64,000 nucleotides of DNA, from contig OU862928.1 of NCBI GenBank assembly GCA_917880885.1, forward strand, positions 11,179,721 through 11,243,720, written 5' to 3'. Both the position numbers and the translations under genes were made by a program. Origin of the DNA: Limnephilus marmoratus (Eukaryota > Arthropoda > Insecta > Trichoptera > Limnephilidae). Of this stretch, positions 11,395-22,512 are shown piece by piece. The notes under the pieces were generated by a model that worked only from the letters and a program-made list of their open reading frames with translations, was not told where the DNA came from and did not search any database. How positions within the stretch are numbered: the stretch's first letter is position 1; each line of letters begins with the position of its first letter.

Positions 11395-11985
11395 TTATTT
11401 ATATCTATATATTAAAGTTTTTACCTTATCATAAACATTTTTACATAATATATTTTGAAATTTATTATTTTACATATTAAATTTATTATATTATTATGAA
11501 TATCTTGATTTTTGATCCAGGCTGTGATATGTTTTTTGTGAATGTGTGTAGATGTATTTGCAGTTAGGAGTTGTTTCAGAGTAATGGGCATATAATTAAA
11601 ATGTTTGGTTGCATAATACTGAAAATGTCTTTGTCCGTGTGTGGTGTGTGTTATCGGTATGTTCAGGGTTATATTTGATAAGGACCTGGTTTTTATTATT
11701 GTTTTTGGTTGAATTGGAATATGGAGTTTGTTTTGGAGAAAGTTTAAAGTTGTTTTATTGACATGACTTCTAATGTTTTGTATATTTCGCTTGAATGTGT
11801 GTAGAAAGGCACTTGCAGGATTAGTTTAATTATCGCCTTTTGTATCTTTTGAATTGGGTCAATTGCTATATTTGTAGCACTTCCCCAAGCCAGTATTCCA
11901 TATGTGGAAATGGATTGACAAAGAGCAAAATATATGGATCTGAGTATTGTTAGAGGGAAAATTATTTTAATCAATTTTATTATAT
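11395..11985 (-). mobile_element. Non-LTR retrotransposon 3' end, polymerase C-terminus
   Basis: The minus-strand frame 11974-11744 reads IYFALCQSISTYGILAWGSA and IQKIQKAIIKLIL, the post-RT region of CR1/Jockey-type polymerases. The remaining 350 bases downstream are AT-rich 3' UTR. It is truncated at its 5' side, where it meets the next element near 11986-12005. Confidence 0.65.
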
Positions 11986-12004
11986 AAAATTATATAAAAA
12001 TTTA

Positions 12005-12032
12005 GTTTCGTTTCAGTCTGAAACTTCCTCAG
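12005..12032 (-). ncRNA. Hammerhead-ribozyme-like core B
   Basis: On the minus strand CTGAGGA (12032-12026) is followed by A, a perfect six-pair stem (GTTTCA/TGAAAC) with a GAC loop, and GAAAC (12009-12005). This is the exact spacing of a hammerhead core with stem II. Stem I and a cleavage triplet are not convincing, so it may be a truncated copy joined to other sequence. Confidence 0.4.
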
Positions 12033-12033
12033 G

Positions 12034-12395
12034 AAATAGGAAATAGGAACTCGGTACTTTTTTATTTTAACTCCACACAGGAGGCCCTGAGGGAAATAAT
12101 TTCCCTCAGGGCCTATGTCATCTTTGAAGATGCTGTGTGGAGGATCTTCTGGAGGAGAGTAAGGAGTGAACATGGGTTTTGAAGAGACCCATGTTGTAGG
12201 AGTTAGGAAACACTGAGGCCGACAAATCTTTCCACAGCCGCGCTGAGTTGTAGAAATGACCCGTTCTCATGTGACTAATGTCAACCGTGCACAAATGTTG
12301 GGCGCGTGTTTTGGCGTGTTAGGCGTGTTTCCCGACTATGCACCGGTGCCGAGGGGATCAATGACGCTAGTTCCTCGGAGCATCTTCCATTGTAA
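12034..12395 (-). mobile_element. Non-LTR 3' fragment, relative of 3570-4220
   Basis: The minus strand matches the + strand at about 3870-4200, including the end of the polymerase (TRMGSLQNPCSLL-like frame, broken by changes) and the 3' UTR. The UTR contains a perfect hairpin, GGCCCTGAGGG and CCCTCAGGGCC, at 12085-12113. The frame is not intact. Confidence 0.65.
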
Positions 12396-12749
12396 TATAT
12401 TGATGCCATTACACTATCTCAGTATACTGACGTCAGTAATCTCGCGCGTGTAATTCGCCTCAGTATTTACTGCTCCCCCAATTCCTTATTCAAAATACCG
12501 CCAAAGAGCCAAGTTCCATAAAGACATATATTAAGAAACACAATGGCTAGACAACGGGCCAATAAATCAAACTTATAGAGGTATTGGTAATGGCACGATA
12601 AAGGTCAGTAGAAGTGCATTGCATAGTTTTGTTGCAGGGATATAAAATTTCTTTTGCCAAAAGCTGTTTTAGCGAAAGGGTTAAGTAAGAAATTAAAATA
12701 ATAATAAGATATAAAACAATACATTTTGTAAAACACCACTTTTTTAATC

Positions 12750-12805
12750 AAAATTATCCACATGTTTCAAAACTAATGGTTTCTTCGTCAGGATAAGATT
12801 TAAAA
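12750..12805 (-). ncRNA. Hammerhead-ribozyme-like motif C, cleavage base altered
   Basis: The minus strand has stem I strand TTATC, then CTGACGA (12791-12785), a five-pair stem II, GAAAC (12768-12764), the palindrome ACATGT and then GGATAA, whose GATAA pairs with TTATC. Compared with copy E at 49479, the base at the cleavage position is G instead of T or another H base, which should abolish cleavage. The architecture is otherwise complete. Confidence 0.5.
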
Positions 12806-13871
12806 AAGTAATTGTTTTCATTTATTTAAAATGACGCCACAAAATGAATTTGTATAGATTGGAGAAATATTAATAATAATTTATTTTATTCCGGAATGTT
12901 GGTAGAGTGGTGCGATCAGATCATATTGCGTCAGGTTATGTGTCAGGTTATGCATTAATAATAGCTTCAGATGACAGATTTTTAATAAACGACACTGGCA
13001 AATCGAAGAAAAGATTACAAATAATTTTAACACTTACTTTTTCCACAAAAAATTCAATACAAAATAAATTTTGACTATTGGACTACTAGACTATCCAAAC
13101 AAATTACCATAGAACTGACTTAATTTTTAAGTTTAAAAAAATTTCATATACATTTTGTTACTTATTAAGGTCGATGAACTCCCGTGTCAATCGTGAAAGA
13201 CATTTTTATACCATTTATAAACAAATTAATGTTCACTGTTGCAGACACGGACATATTTATTTAAAACATTTATATTCACATATGTTAGATGATTTTGATT
13301 TTGCACTAGAACAAAAGTGTGACGTATGATCTACATATTACACTTGTAATATTTCCAATTCCTTGACGGACATGACTCTGGTTGATGATGATAAAACATC
13401 TCTCGTATATTTTTCTGGACTTTTGACGTGATGGAGATGACGGCTGACTTGATGACCTTGATAAAGTCTCCGACTTATAAAAATTTCAAGTCAACAAAGA
13501 CTTGGACTTTGTTGACGTGAAGCGTGACCCTTCGATGAATTTGTTTTTTGATGTGACATTTTTGATGATTGCGAAATCTTCCAATGAATTATCTTTTAAA
13601 CGAACTATCTAAACTAACGAATCTATATCTAATAGGCCACAACAACCCGTGACTAGTTCATATTAACTTGCTCCGCAGTAAAGTGTATTTTTAAAAACTA
13701 TAACGCTCAAATTCGAAAGTTTCTTTGAGTGATACGTGTTCGTACTAGAAAGGTCTTAAATATTTTCATAACATCAGAGTGATTTAAAGTTCCTTCCGAG
13801 TTTAATCAGCAAAAAAAATATCAGTACAATTTGCTTTATCGCGGGTAGTACGAAATAAACATCAATTCAAG

Positions 13872-14879
13872 ATGCATTGCCGAGTGTGCTCAGTAATTCT
13901 ACGTACTGATGAGTTAAAATTCACGTGTGCCGCATGCAAAGGCGCATTTCATTTGGCTTGCGGAGGTATTATTGAGAACACATATCGTCGACTTAACCAA
14001 GAACGGCGATCTCAACAAATGTGCAAGCAATGCAATTCAGCTAAGCCCGGCGCTGCTAGCCCGTTGCAGACAAGCAGTGATACTGAACCTTTGGAGCAGA
14101 TTAAAAAAGTTACTGATATAAGTTCAGCGCTCGCCGCTCAGACACCGACAAATCTTAAAGATATTCAAGATCTAGTCATGAACAAGACGTCTAATCTGGA
14201 GAAAACACAAAACGATATTCTAGACCAAAATAACAAAATACTTGAAAGTATACAATTCATGAGTTCTCAATATGAGGATTTCATGGCTAGAATCCGTGAC
14301 ATCGAAATAAAGAATGACGAACTCACTAAAAAGAACTCAATCTTGGAAGCTAGGATTTATGTTTTGGAAAAATGTGTGGACATGCAGGAAAGGGAACTCA
14401 AAGCGAACAACATAGAAATAAGAGGCATACCAGAAATCAAAGGAGAAAATCTGCAAGACGTTTTATTCAATATCTGCAAAACAACAAAGTCCTCCACCAA
14501 TACAAACGACATTGATGACATTCATCGCGCAGCAAAAAAAAGCAACAATAGTCGTCCGAGAGAAATCATTGTTAAATTCAAAACAAACATAGCAAGAGAA
14601 CATCTGCTAACAGACGTAAAAACTTTCAACAAAAACAAACAGAATCTAGAAGACAAATTGAACACCTCAAACATCGGTATAGCTGGATCCTGCTCGCCGA
14701 TCTTCATTTCAGAACAACTGACATTTCGTGGTAAACAACTGTGGTTCAAGACACGAACAGCGGCGAAGGAGAAACAATATCGCTTTGCTTGGATTAAGCG
14801 GGGGCAGATCTATCTTCGCAAAAACGAGGGAACTAATGCCATTATTATCTCCGACGAAAGCAAATTGGCTGCAATTTGA
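13872..14879 (+). CDS. Retrotransposon ORF1, PHD-type zinc finger plus coiled coil
   Basis: The 335-residue frame starts MHCRVCSVIL and shows the Cys/His series of a PHD-like finger (C3, C6, C18, C21, H26, C30 and a later CKQC pair, residues 3-57). A long heptad-rich coiled coil follows (residues about 90-190). The C-terminal part with IRGIPEIKGENL and REIIVKFKT resembles the RNA-binding ORF1 domain of non-LTR elements. PHD-bearing ORF1 proteins occur in the CR1 superfamily. The protein would bind element RNA. Confidence 0.8.
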   Translation: MHCRVCSVILRTDELKFTCAACKGAFHLACGGIIENTYRRLNQERRSQQMCKQCNSAKPGAASPLQTSSDTEPLEQIKKVTDISSALAAQTPTNLKDIQDLVMNKTSNLEKTQNDILDQNNKILESIQFMSSQYEDFMARIRDIEIKNDELTKKNSILEARIYVLEKCVDMQERELKANNIEIRGIPEIKGENLQDVLFNICKTTKSSTNTNDIDDIHRAAKKSNNSRPREIIVKFKTNIAREHLLTDVKTFNKNKQNLEDKLNTSNIGIAGSCSPIFISEQLTFRGKQLWFKTRTAAKEKQYRFAWIKRGQIYLRKNEGTNAIIISDESKLAAI

Positions 14880-15259
14880 TAAATTTGATTTAATGGCTCT
14901 TCTTTTGAGGTATGTCTTGACCCGCGCAATTATGTCTCGCTTTTGTATTTGTAAAATCTACTATCTTTCTGGAATTCATTTGATATCACGCAGTTCCTGC
15001 TACCTTATTATCATTATTATTGTTTTTGCTTTTTACTTTCTTTTTCATAGTACTACATCTAATTTCATTATTTTTACTATATTATTATATGTTACTCATA
15101 TTTGCATCATTTACTACCTTTTTGGAATTCATTTGTTATCACGCAGTTCCTGCTACTTTTTTGTTTATGCTTCTTGCTATCTCTTTCATAGTTCTACATC
15201 TAACTACATTATTTATACTATATTATTTTTGTTAAGCACATTTACCATTGTAACAACAT

Positions 15260-18200
15260 TTGAAATCGCATGTAATCACATATTACTCAGGAACCAACTT
15301 ATATGCAACACACAACCAACACATACTTATGATTCAATTACATTGTGATACCGGAAATGATTCCGGAATAGATCTGAACATGAATGTCATAGATGATCTG
15401 GACAATCTAAATAACTATAAATGGTGCGCTTACAGCGTTAAAATTATACACCAAAATATAAGAAGCATTTCTAATATAGACGATTTTTTAATTTTTCTGG
15501 ATCAATTCAATAACCAATTCGATGTTATAATTTTATCGGAATGTTGGCTTAATAAAGATTACACCTCAAAAATTATTCATAATTACACTGAACACCACAC
15601 AAACATATATCTCAATAAGTCTAGCGGGATCGTTGTCTACATCAGAGATGGACTTCAATCTCAAGTTGATGAAATATTCTTATCACAAGCCAACTGCCTG
15701 AAAATTGTATTGAATAATAACTTATGCATTTTTGCAATCTACAGATCACCTTCTTTTCAAAATATTGACACTTTTCTGAGTTCACTCCAATCAATTATCA
15801 ACAGCTCAAAAAAAATAGAACGACAAATAATTATAGGTGACCTCAACATCAATACGATTACCGAATACCACCGCCAATCCAACGATTACCTATGCCTGCT
15901 AACTGAAAATGGGTTCATTCAGACAATTAACAGCCCTACTCGTGAGCAGGGCATGAGTAAATCTTGTCTGGACCACATCAACGTCAAAAAAATTAACCAT
16001 GTTGACTCATTTGTCATTCACTCTACAATCTCAGATCACTATACAACAGCACTTTGTCTTAAAAACAAACCTCTTAATCCTGTTAAAATTAAACATGTTG
16101 CAAGTATAAACTATAATGACTTAATTGAGGACTTGAGCTCAGAAAACTGGCAAAATGTTCTAGACCAAACTGATGCCGACTTATCAATGAATGAATTTAT
16201 TACTAAATTACATTCATATATATCTAAACACACAAGCAATAAACATATACCACATAAGCAAATAAAACTTACGCCATGGATCACCCCTGGCCTTATCAAA
16301 TCGATTAACATTAGGAACCAACTTCATGAAAAGGCGAATAGGTGCCCTGAGAATATTATAGTTCAAGCTCATTACAAGAAGTATAGGAACTTTTGCAAAA
16401 AAATAATAAAATCGGCAAAAGAAAATTATTATAAAAAAATAATTTATGAAAATGACTGTACTCCAAAACGTTTATGGGAAGCATTTCGCAATATAACTAA
16501 AACAAAAATAAATAAATCTTCCGATATTAAATCATTGAACATCAATAACGTGAACACCTCAGACCCAAAAATCATTGCGAATTTCGCCAATAATTATTTC
16601 ACGTCAGTGGGAGTTACACTTGCGAAAAAAATTCTCGACAATCTTAATACAACAGAATCCGATCTCGCTAAGTTAACAATCTCTAATTTCAGTCATAAAT
16701 TAGACAATATCCAAACAACTGCAAACGAAGTCATGAAAATAATTGACGAACTCAAGTCATCGAATGCTTGTGGTCCTGATAACGTCTCATCAATTCTGCT
16801 AAAACGTACTAAATCCTTTATAGCAACTCCAATCGCGTATATTTCCAATCTAAGCTTTGATTCAGGAAAATTTCCAAATCATTTAAAACACTCTATCGTT
16901 ATACTGCTACACAAAAATGGAGATAAATCGCAGATACACAATTACCGGCCAATTTCTTTGCTCAATTCTGTTTCGAAAATTATTGAGAAAATTGTGAAAA
17001 ATCGTCTCAGTCATTACCTTGAAAAAAATAATATCCTTTCCAATAGTCAGTACGGCTTCAGACCAGGATTGAGCACTGAAAATGCCATCACAAACCTGAC
17101 GAAAATCATCTCCAACAATATCGATAGAGGAAGAAAATGCGTTGCGCTCTTCTTGGATCTAGCCAAAGCGTTTGACACTATCTCACATAAAATTCTCGTG
17201 AAAAAACTACAGCGCATCGGCATTCAGGGTCAGCTACTTAAGTGGTTAGTTAGTTATTTAGAAAATAGGAGCCAAAGAGTGAATATTAACAATACTTTGA
17301 GCGATCCAGCTGATATTAACTTTGGTATACCTCAAGGAAGCACTCTAGGTCCACTTTTATTCAATATCTATATAAATGAATTATGTAACAGTTCATTTGC
17401 AGATCACATTATCACCTTTGCCGATGACACAGTATTATTATTTGAAGGCAAAAACTGGAATGAAGTTCATAAAAATTCAGAAATAGGTATTAACAAGGTA
17501 AAAGAATGGCTAGACAATAATCTTCTCACTCTCAACACTGACAAAACTAAATTCATCCGTTTCAGTGCAACTCAAGCGGGACAACCAAGAGAAACTCAAA
17601 GAATTATTATACACCATTGCAATGACCTAAACACTTGCAATTGCAATTCCTTAGAATTTGTAGACAGCATAAAATATCTAGGAATTATCGTAGACAAGAA
17701 TCTGAGATGGAATGAACATATCGTCTCAATTTCCACAAAGATCAGAAAACTCACGCATCTTTTCATGGCTATTAGAAATATTCTTTGCGTAAAGGATATG
17801 AAACTAATGTACTATGCCATGTGCAACTCATTACTTGAATATGCATCCTTAGGATGGGGAGGATGTACCAAATCAATACTGGGCCCCTTAGCCAAAGCAC
17901 AGAAATCACTACTAAGGGTCATCCTTAAAAAAAAATTCAGATACCCCAGTAATGATTTATTCAAAGAGATAGGAGTTTTGGATGTGAGACAACTTTTCAT
18001 AAGAAAAGTTATTTTATACACACAAAAATATCGTCACCTCTTCCCCTACGTAGAACATTATCACAACACCCGACACGCAGGGAGGAATCCAATAGTTCCA
18101 CTTACTACTATGACATCCCTTGCTCAAAGACAATATTCTTACCTAGGTCCTAAAATGTTCAACCTTATACCCGGATCTTGGAAATTGAAAAGTGCAAGCG

Positions 18201-18274
18201 TCTTGCGTAAATTAGTCAACGACTGGATTCTGGACTTAGGGAGAGACGAATGTGAACGTATGCTGTTTAACTGA
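15260..18274 (+). CDS. Retrotransposon ORF2, endonuclease and reverse transcriptase
   Basis: The open frame spans 1004 codons from a TTG at 15260; the first ATG is at 15329 and is the more natural start. The apurinic-type endonuclease motifs are in order: HQNIRS, ILSECWL, IIIGDLNIN and a later ISDHY. The RT follows with NYRPISLLNSVSKIIEK, ALFLDLAKAFDTISH, GIPQGSTLGPLLFN and the catalytic ITFADDTVLL. The C-terminal region has the CR1-type block LEYASLGWGG. No stop or frameshift interrupts it. The encoded enzyme nicks target DNA and copies element RNA into the genome. Confidence 0.9.
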   Translation: MKSHVITYYSGTNLYATHNQHILMIQLHCDTGNDSGIDLNMNVIDDLDNLNNYKWCAYSVKIIHQNIRSISNIDDFLIFLDQFNNQFDVIILSECWLNKDYTSKIIHNYTEHHTNIYLNKSSGIVVYIRDGLQSQVDEIFLSQANCLKIVLNNNLCIFAIYRSPSFQNIDTFLSSLQSIINSSKKIERQIIIGDLNINTITEYHRQSNDYLCLLTENGFIQTINSPTREQGMSKSCLDHINVKKINHVDSFVIHSTISDHYTTALCLKNKPLNPVKIKHVASINYNDLIEDLSSENWQNVLDQTDADLSMNEFITKLHSYISKHTSNKHIPHKQIKLTPWITPGLIKSINIRNQLHEKANRCPENIIVQAHYKKYRNFCKKIIKSAKENYYKKIIYENDCTPKRLWEAFRNITKTKINKSSDIKSLNINNVNTSDPKIIANFANNYFTSVGVTLAKKILDNLNTTESDLAKLTISNFSHKLDNIQTTANEVMKIIDELKSSNACGPDNVSSILLKRTKSFIATPIAYISNLSFDSGKFPNHLKHSIVILLHKNGDKSQIHNYRPISLLNSVSKIIEKIVKNRLSHYLEKNNILSNSQYGFRPGLSTENAITNLTKIISNNIDRGRKCVALFLDLAKAFDTISHKILVKKLQRIGIQGQLLKWLVSYLENRSQRVNINNTLSDPADINFGIPQGSTLGPLLFNIYINELCNSSFADHIITFADDTVLLFEGKNWNEVHKNSEIGINKVKEWLDNNLLTLNTDKTKFIRFSATQAGQPRETQRIIIHHCNDLNTCNCNSLEFVDSIKYLGIIVDKNLRWNEHIVSISTKIRKLTHLFMAIRNILCVKDMKLMYYAMCNSLLEYASLGWGGCTKSILGPLAKAQKSLLRVILKKKFRYPSNDLFKEIGVLDVRQLFIRKVILYTQKYRHLFPYVEHYHNTRHAGRNPIVPLTTMTSLAQRQYSYLGPKMFNLIPGSWKLKSASVLRKLVNDWILDLGRDECERMLFN

Positions 18275-19275
18275 TATACAAAATCACCTAACTTTCCTGA
18301 TCACTAGACCAAAACTCCCACCACATTTCATTGAGATCTGATATGGCTTCACAATGTTTCGACATCCTTTTGATATTTTTATACCTGAGATTTATAGTTT
18401 TGCGCCCCTGAATACTGTTTGCTATTTCACTGTTAGTACTTCACGTAAGGCGCAACATACTCACGTCGCTCACTAACATCAAGACTAGCTGTGTGAATCT
18501 TGGTACTTTACAGCGGTGATGATTTATAATAAATAAACAATACTTAACACAACTTGTATGACATACGAAATAATGCACCAATTTCACTATTTATACCTCT
18601 ACCAAAGTAGCACTAGTAATTCATAGTTATTGTTTTCGTATTTTAGCAGGAGTAGTACAAGATATGAGCGCCGTGTATATTCGTATTGTCGTATAATATA
18701 AAATGTACTGAAAACATGTTTTAAAATCAGTAAAGATAATCATGTTGCACATAATTGTTTGCATATTGTAGTTACAGCGCATAAATAAATAAAAAACAAT
18801 CTAATATATATTATTACATACATAAATTATATCTAATATTGTAAATTTTAATGTATTTCTCTTATAAGTGAACTATGTATTATATGTAAGTTCACACTTT
18901 TAAACACATAACTTCATCTCTCTATATTGTGAATCTTGTTGTAATTCCTCCAACTTATTATCAGATACTTGGTTTACACTTTTTGACTTTTCAATGCTAC
19001 TAACTTACCTACTTATCTCATACACTGTAAATCTGAATATATTATAATATATGTTATCAAGTTAATTCGGCAAATCCGAATATACTATATGCTACCAGGT
19101 TCTTTTTCTATTTTTTTTTGTTATGTAATTATGTAATGTATAATATGAACTAAACCTGTCAATTTGTCTGTCCTGGTACGGGAAACTTTCCTAGTTGGAC
19201 AGGCAAAGCTTCCTAATATGTATTTTGTACTCTTTTTTGTATCTATCTATAGTAAAAAAAAAAAAAATAAAAATA

Positions 19276-20380
19276 AAATATTAGTATATAAACGAACTTC
19301 CAATAATTGCTGGCACAGAATGTTCAATGTTCGCTGATGACACCGCTTTGTTGTTTGAATGTAATGGAGACGTTGACGAATTTAACAAACAAGTTAACGA
19401 GACTTGCCAATTAATAGCAAACTGGCTGTTATCGCAACATCTATCACTCAACACAAACAAAACCCAAATTTTAAAATTTTGTCCAGTGCAAGCTACAGCT
19501 ATAAATATAAATGTAAACATTAATAATAATATTATCGAACCTTCCCAAACCTGTTCACTACTGGGAATAGAATTAGATAAAAACATAAACTGGAAAGAAC
19601 ATGTCTCAAAAATTGTAGCAAAAATCAGTAGTTTTTCTTATGTTCTGGGTACCTTGAGAAAAATATTGAACACCGAATCAGTAAAAGCCGCATACTATGG
19701 TTATGTATATTCAATAATAAAATACGGTATTATTTTTTGGGGAAACTCGGTAAACGCCAAAGATGTCTTCATCATACAAAAGAGATGCATAAGAAAAATT
19801 ACAAACTCTGGTCGTTTAGATTCATGTAGACCTATGTTTAAAAATCTGAAAATTCTGACAGTCACAGACATATATATAATAGAGTTATGCATGTTAGTGC
19901 GATCATCTACAGACAAGTTCCCACTAAAAAACTCAACACATAAATACGCTACAAGGCTCACAGAAAACTTATTAATACCAAAAGCAAACAAAACAATATT
20001 CCAAAAAGGACCATACTACATGGCCATTAAAGTATATAACAACCTTCTACATAACATTAAACAAATACAAGATACACACAAATTCAAATCGTCACTAAAC
20101 ACTTTCCTTGTTAATAAATGTCACTACACGTTGAGTGAATACCTCACGTAAATGAAACGCCTATTTTTATTGGTATATATATTTGTATTTTTTTTTTTCA
20201 TTGGTATATTGTTATTTTATCTGTATAAACATTGTAATTATAATAAAACAAATAATATTATATAAACATTGTAATTAAATAAATGTGGTTAGCTGGAAGA
20301 AATGGGGTCTACCTATAAGCTACACCTTTAGTAATTTTTATTTTACAATAAATATTTTTTGATTTGATTTGATTTGATTT
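19276..20380 (+). mobile_element. 5'-truncated non-LTR copy with GATTT-repeat tail
   Basis: The frame open through 20151 begins inside the RT, with YINELP followed by MFADDTALLFE at 19327, and continues through LNTNKTQILKF and SIIKYGIIFWGNS to the polymerase end. It differs from the neighbour upstream, so it is a separate family. The 3' end is the simple repeat TTGATTTGATTTGATTTGAT at about 20357-20378. The 5' truncation abuts the A-rich tail of the full-length element. Confidence 0.8.
19327..20151 (+). pseudogene. Reverse-transcriptase C-terminal part, 5'-truncated
   Basis: The frame is open for 274 codons from the catalytic FADD motif to the normal C-terminal region (HKYATRLTENLLIPKANK and YNNLLHNIKQIQ). 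The endonuclease and fingers/palm N-terminal part are lost by 5' truncation, as usual for non-LTR copies. It cannot make an active enzyme. Confidence 0.8.
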
Positions 20381-20588
20381 TGTGTAATATTTGTGCTCCG
20401 AGATATTTAATACTTTTTTCCACGGGACGTTTTCTCCGAAAAAATGGATATTAGGTGGTCTTTTAGGGTATCTACGTGAGAATACACTGGCGGCTATTTG
20501 GGAGGGATTTATACTAATTCACCATTGTTTAAAGAAAGTTTCTAGTTTGGATGCGTGAGTTGAACTTGACGGGTGGCTTTATTTACGT

Positions 20589-21300
20589 TTACCGAGGTTG
20601 GCGTGACGTCGTATCGTCTGCAATGTTTCCTATGTTACTGTGAAGGTCTTGGATGCTGGGGCGAGGGATGTTGCTTAAATAAATGTTGAAGAGAGCTGGT
20701 GAGAGAATAGAACCTTGAGGGACACCGGCTCTTATCAATCTCACTAAGGAGAAGATACCATTTAGCATGATTCTAAATTTACGGTATTTTATAAAATTTG
20801 CTAAGAGTTGGGTCATTGAAAGGGGAATACCTTGGAAGTTCATTTTATAAATGAGACCTCTGAGCCCTATTTTGTCAAATGCTTTGCAGACGTCTAGGGA
20901 GAAGACTACTGTGTGTTGACGATAATTAAAACCATTAGTTATTTCTACGATCATCCGATAGAGGTGATATAGAGTGGATTGGCAATATGGAAAGCCGTGT
21001 TGGAAGTTGGGGATGAGCTTAATTTTGTCAACTGATGTTTTAAGCCTGACGAGATTAATTTTTTTAAACTTTTCCTGCGCAGGAAAGGAGGCTGATTGGT
21101 CTGTATTTTTGAGCCAGAAGGAGATTTTTACCAGGTTTAGGGATGAGAATAACGTCTGCTGATCGTCGGGGTCGTCGTAGTGACTCACTCGTAGTCCATA
21201 GGTCGTGGATGAAGAAAATTGTTCTTTGAGGCGTTGTCTCTAGAGAAATAAACTGTGCCAATTGGGTACGTAAGGGGATTTATTCTGGTGAGAGGACTTT
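20589..21300 (-). mobile_element. Decayed Jockey-clade reverse transcriptase fragment
   Basis: Minus-strand frames 21261-21064 and 21188-20589 overlap with a shift. They show VILIPKPGKN, QKYRPISLL, then HTVVFSLDVCKAFDKIGLRG and IRAGVPQGSILSPALFNIYL. This block order is Jockey-type RT. The catalytic motif appears as NIADDT, and the regions before and after are missing or unreadable. The element is dead. Confidence 0.75.
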
Positions 21301-21769
21301 TGAGACTTTTCAGAAGGCCATTTTGTCATCGTCAAGAGTTGAGATGAAATCGTGCCATTGCTTTCTCTGTATTTTTTTCGGTATTTTTAAAAGTCTACAA
21401 TCCAATTAAAACGTCATGTGTCATGCACGGAGTGTAACGCTACCGAAAAATATTTTAGCCGTCGATTTTTTGATGGTCCGGTCATGGCACGCTACGGAGT
21501 TGGTCGGTGACGGAACGGTCTAGTGGATGTTGTTTCATAAGAATATTTATTTTCGTACGGCTACGGTCGGGTTCTTATGATGACTGCAAAACCAGGAACT
21601 CGTAAGCATATTAGAGGCACTGTAAAATCTGGGACGGTCGAACATCGTGCGATGTTATACTGTACGCGAAACCCATCCACATATATCGATTAATAATATA
21701 TAACATGTAAAATTAATCGTTTTCAAATAAAGAAAAAACGTTTTTCAATTGATGTTATAATATTTTCAG

Positions 21770-21979
21770 AATCATGCACACTATATGGATCCGATACAGT
21801 GGACTATTCCTGCTCTTCCAGTCAGTTCTGGCCAATAATCTGCAGGCCCACCATGCTCCATGGCTCCTACGTCAACTTCGTATGTAAGACCAAACACATT
21901 CTACCAGACACAGAGTTTCTGGACCAGATGACTTGCATCGATGGTTCCTGGAGCAGAGAAACTCCCAAGTGTGAAGCAG
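21770..21979 (+). CDS. Modular serine protease, exon 4 (wonton-like module 1)
   Basis: The acceptor TATTTTCAG and the donor G|GTGAGA are both phase 1, and the exon is 210 bases. The product KSCTLYGSDTVDYSC...ICRPTMLHGSYVNFVC...QMTCIDGSWSRETPKCEA has six cysteines and the C-x-DGxW-x-P-x-C ending of the Cys-rich module called wonton in moth HP14. It sits between CCP and catalytic domain, its family position. The module is thought to help zymogen recruitment and autoactivation. Confidence 0.8.
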
Positions 21980-22512
21980 GTGAGAACATTGATGACGTTA
22001 GTAACATAACAGCCATTGTTATGATTTATTTTATTGCCTATTTCTGATGATTATTTCTTAATATCTCAGATTCCTACCCAACACAAATTTTCTTTCCCAG
22101 AACTTCCACTTCTTTCTTTCTTTTAAGAAATCCGCCCCACACCATCTCCAAAGATTCCATAGGCCCTGTATGGAGCTCCTATATGGAGCTAATGTAAAAA
22201 AAAACTACCTAATGATAGATAAACCATAAACTAAGCATTCTGTGAACATTTTTAACTGGATTCTGAGTCAAACGGCGCGCGCTTGGCGCTAGTAAAAACC
22301 TCAAGGGCTTTGCGTTAGGTGTTAGATATTATCAGCGCCCTGCTTCCTTTGCCCCTTGGCGCCTTGGCAAATCGGAAACGGAGACGGCCCTGTACGCATT
22401 TCTCAATACTTATTATTTAAATCTAATAATGTTAACATTCTGTAAATATTCCAAAACAATAAATAAAAATCGAATTATTTCTTCTTTGATGTAAGAGATA
22501 TTTGGTGTTTAG
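21980..22512 (+). other. Intron 4 with a non-LTR 3' tail relic
   Basis: A segment near 22125-22195 (CACCATCTCCAAAGATTCCA, then CATAGGCCCTG) resembles the 3' UTR end of the non-LTR family at 3570-4220. The rest shows nothing I can name. Confidence 0.4.

Larger units (their letters stand above)
13100..19279 (+). mobile_element. Full-length CR1/Jockey-type non-LTR retrotransposon
   Basis: It holds a 5' UTR, an intact ORF1 (13872-14879), an intact ORF2 (start 15260-15329, end 18274), a 1-kb AT-rich 3' UTR and an A-rich tail at about 19252-19279. The 5' boundary is not resolved and is set loosely. Both frames are uninterrupted, so this may be a recent insertion. It lies in the same orientation as the host gene, within intron 3. 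Confidence 0.8.
11287..21769 (+). other. Intron 3, 10.5 kb of nested retroelements
   Basis: The intron runs from GTAAGT to TTTTCAG. It holds two truncated minus-strand non-LTR ends, a complete two-ORF non-LTR element, a 5'-truncated + strand non-LTR copy and a decayed Jockey-type RT on the minus strand. No extra exon of the protease was found. Confidence 0.6.

Noticed and set aside
13872..14879. Host PHD-finger gene
   Set aside because: The frame is followed by a retrotransposon ORF2 in the usual arrangement and has the ORF1 RNA-binding text; it is element-encoded.
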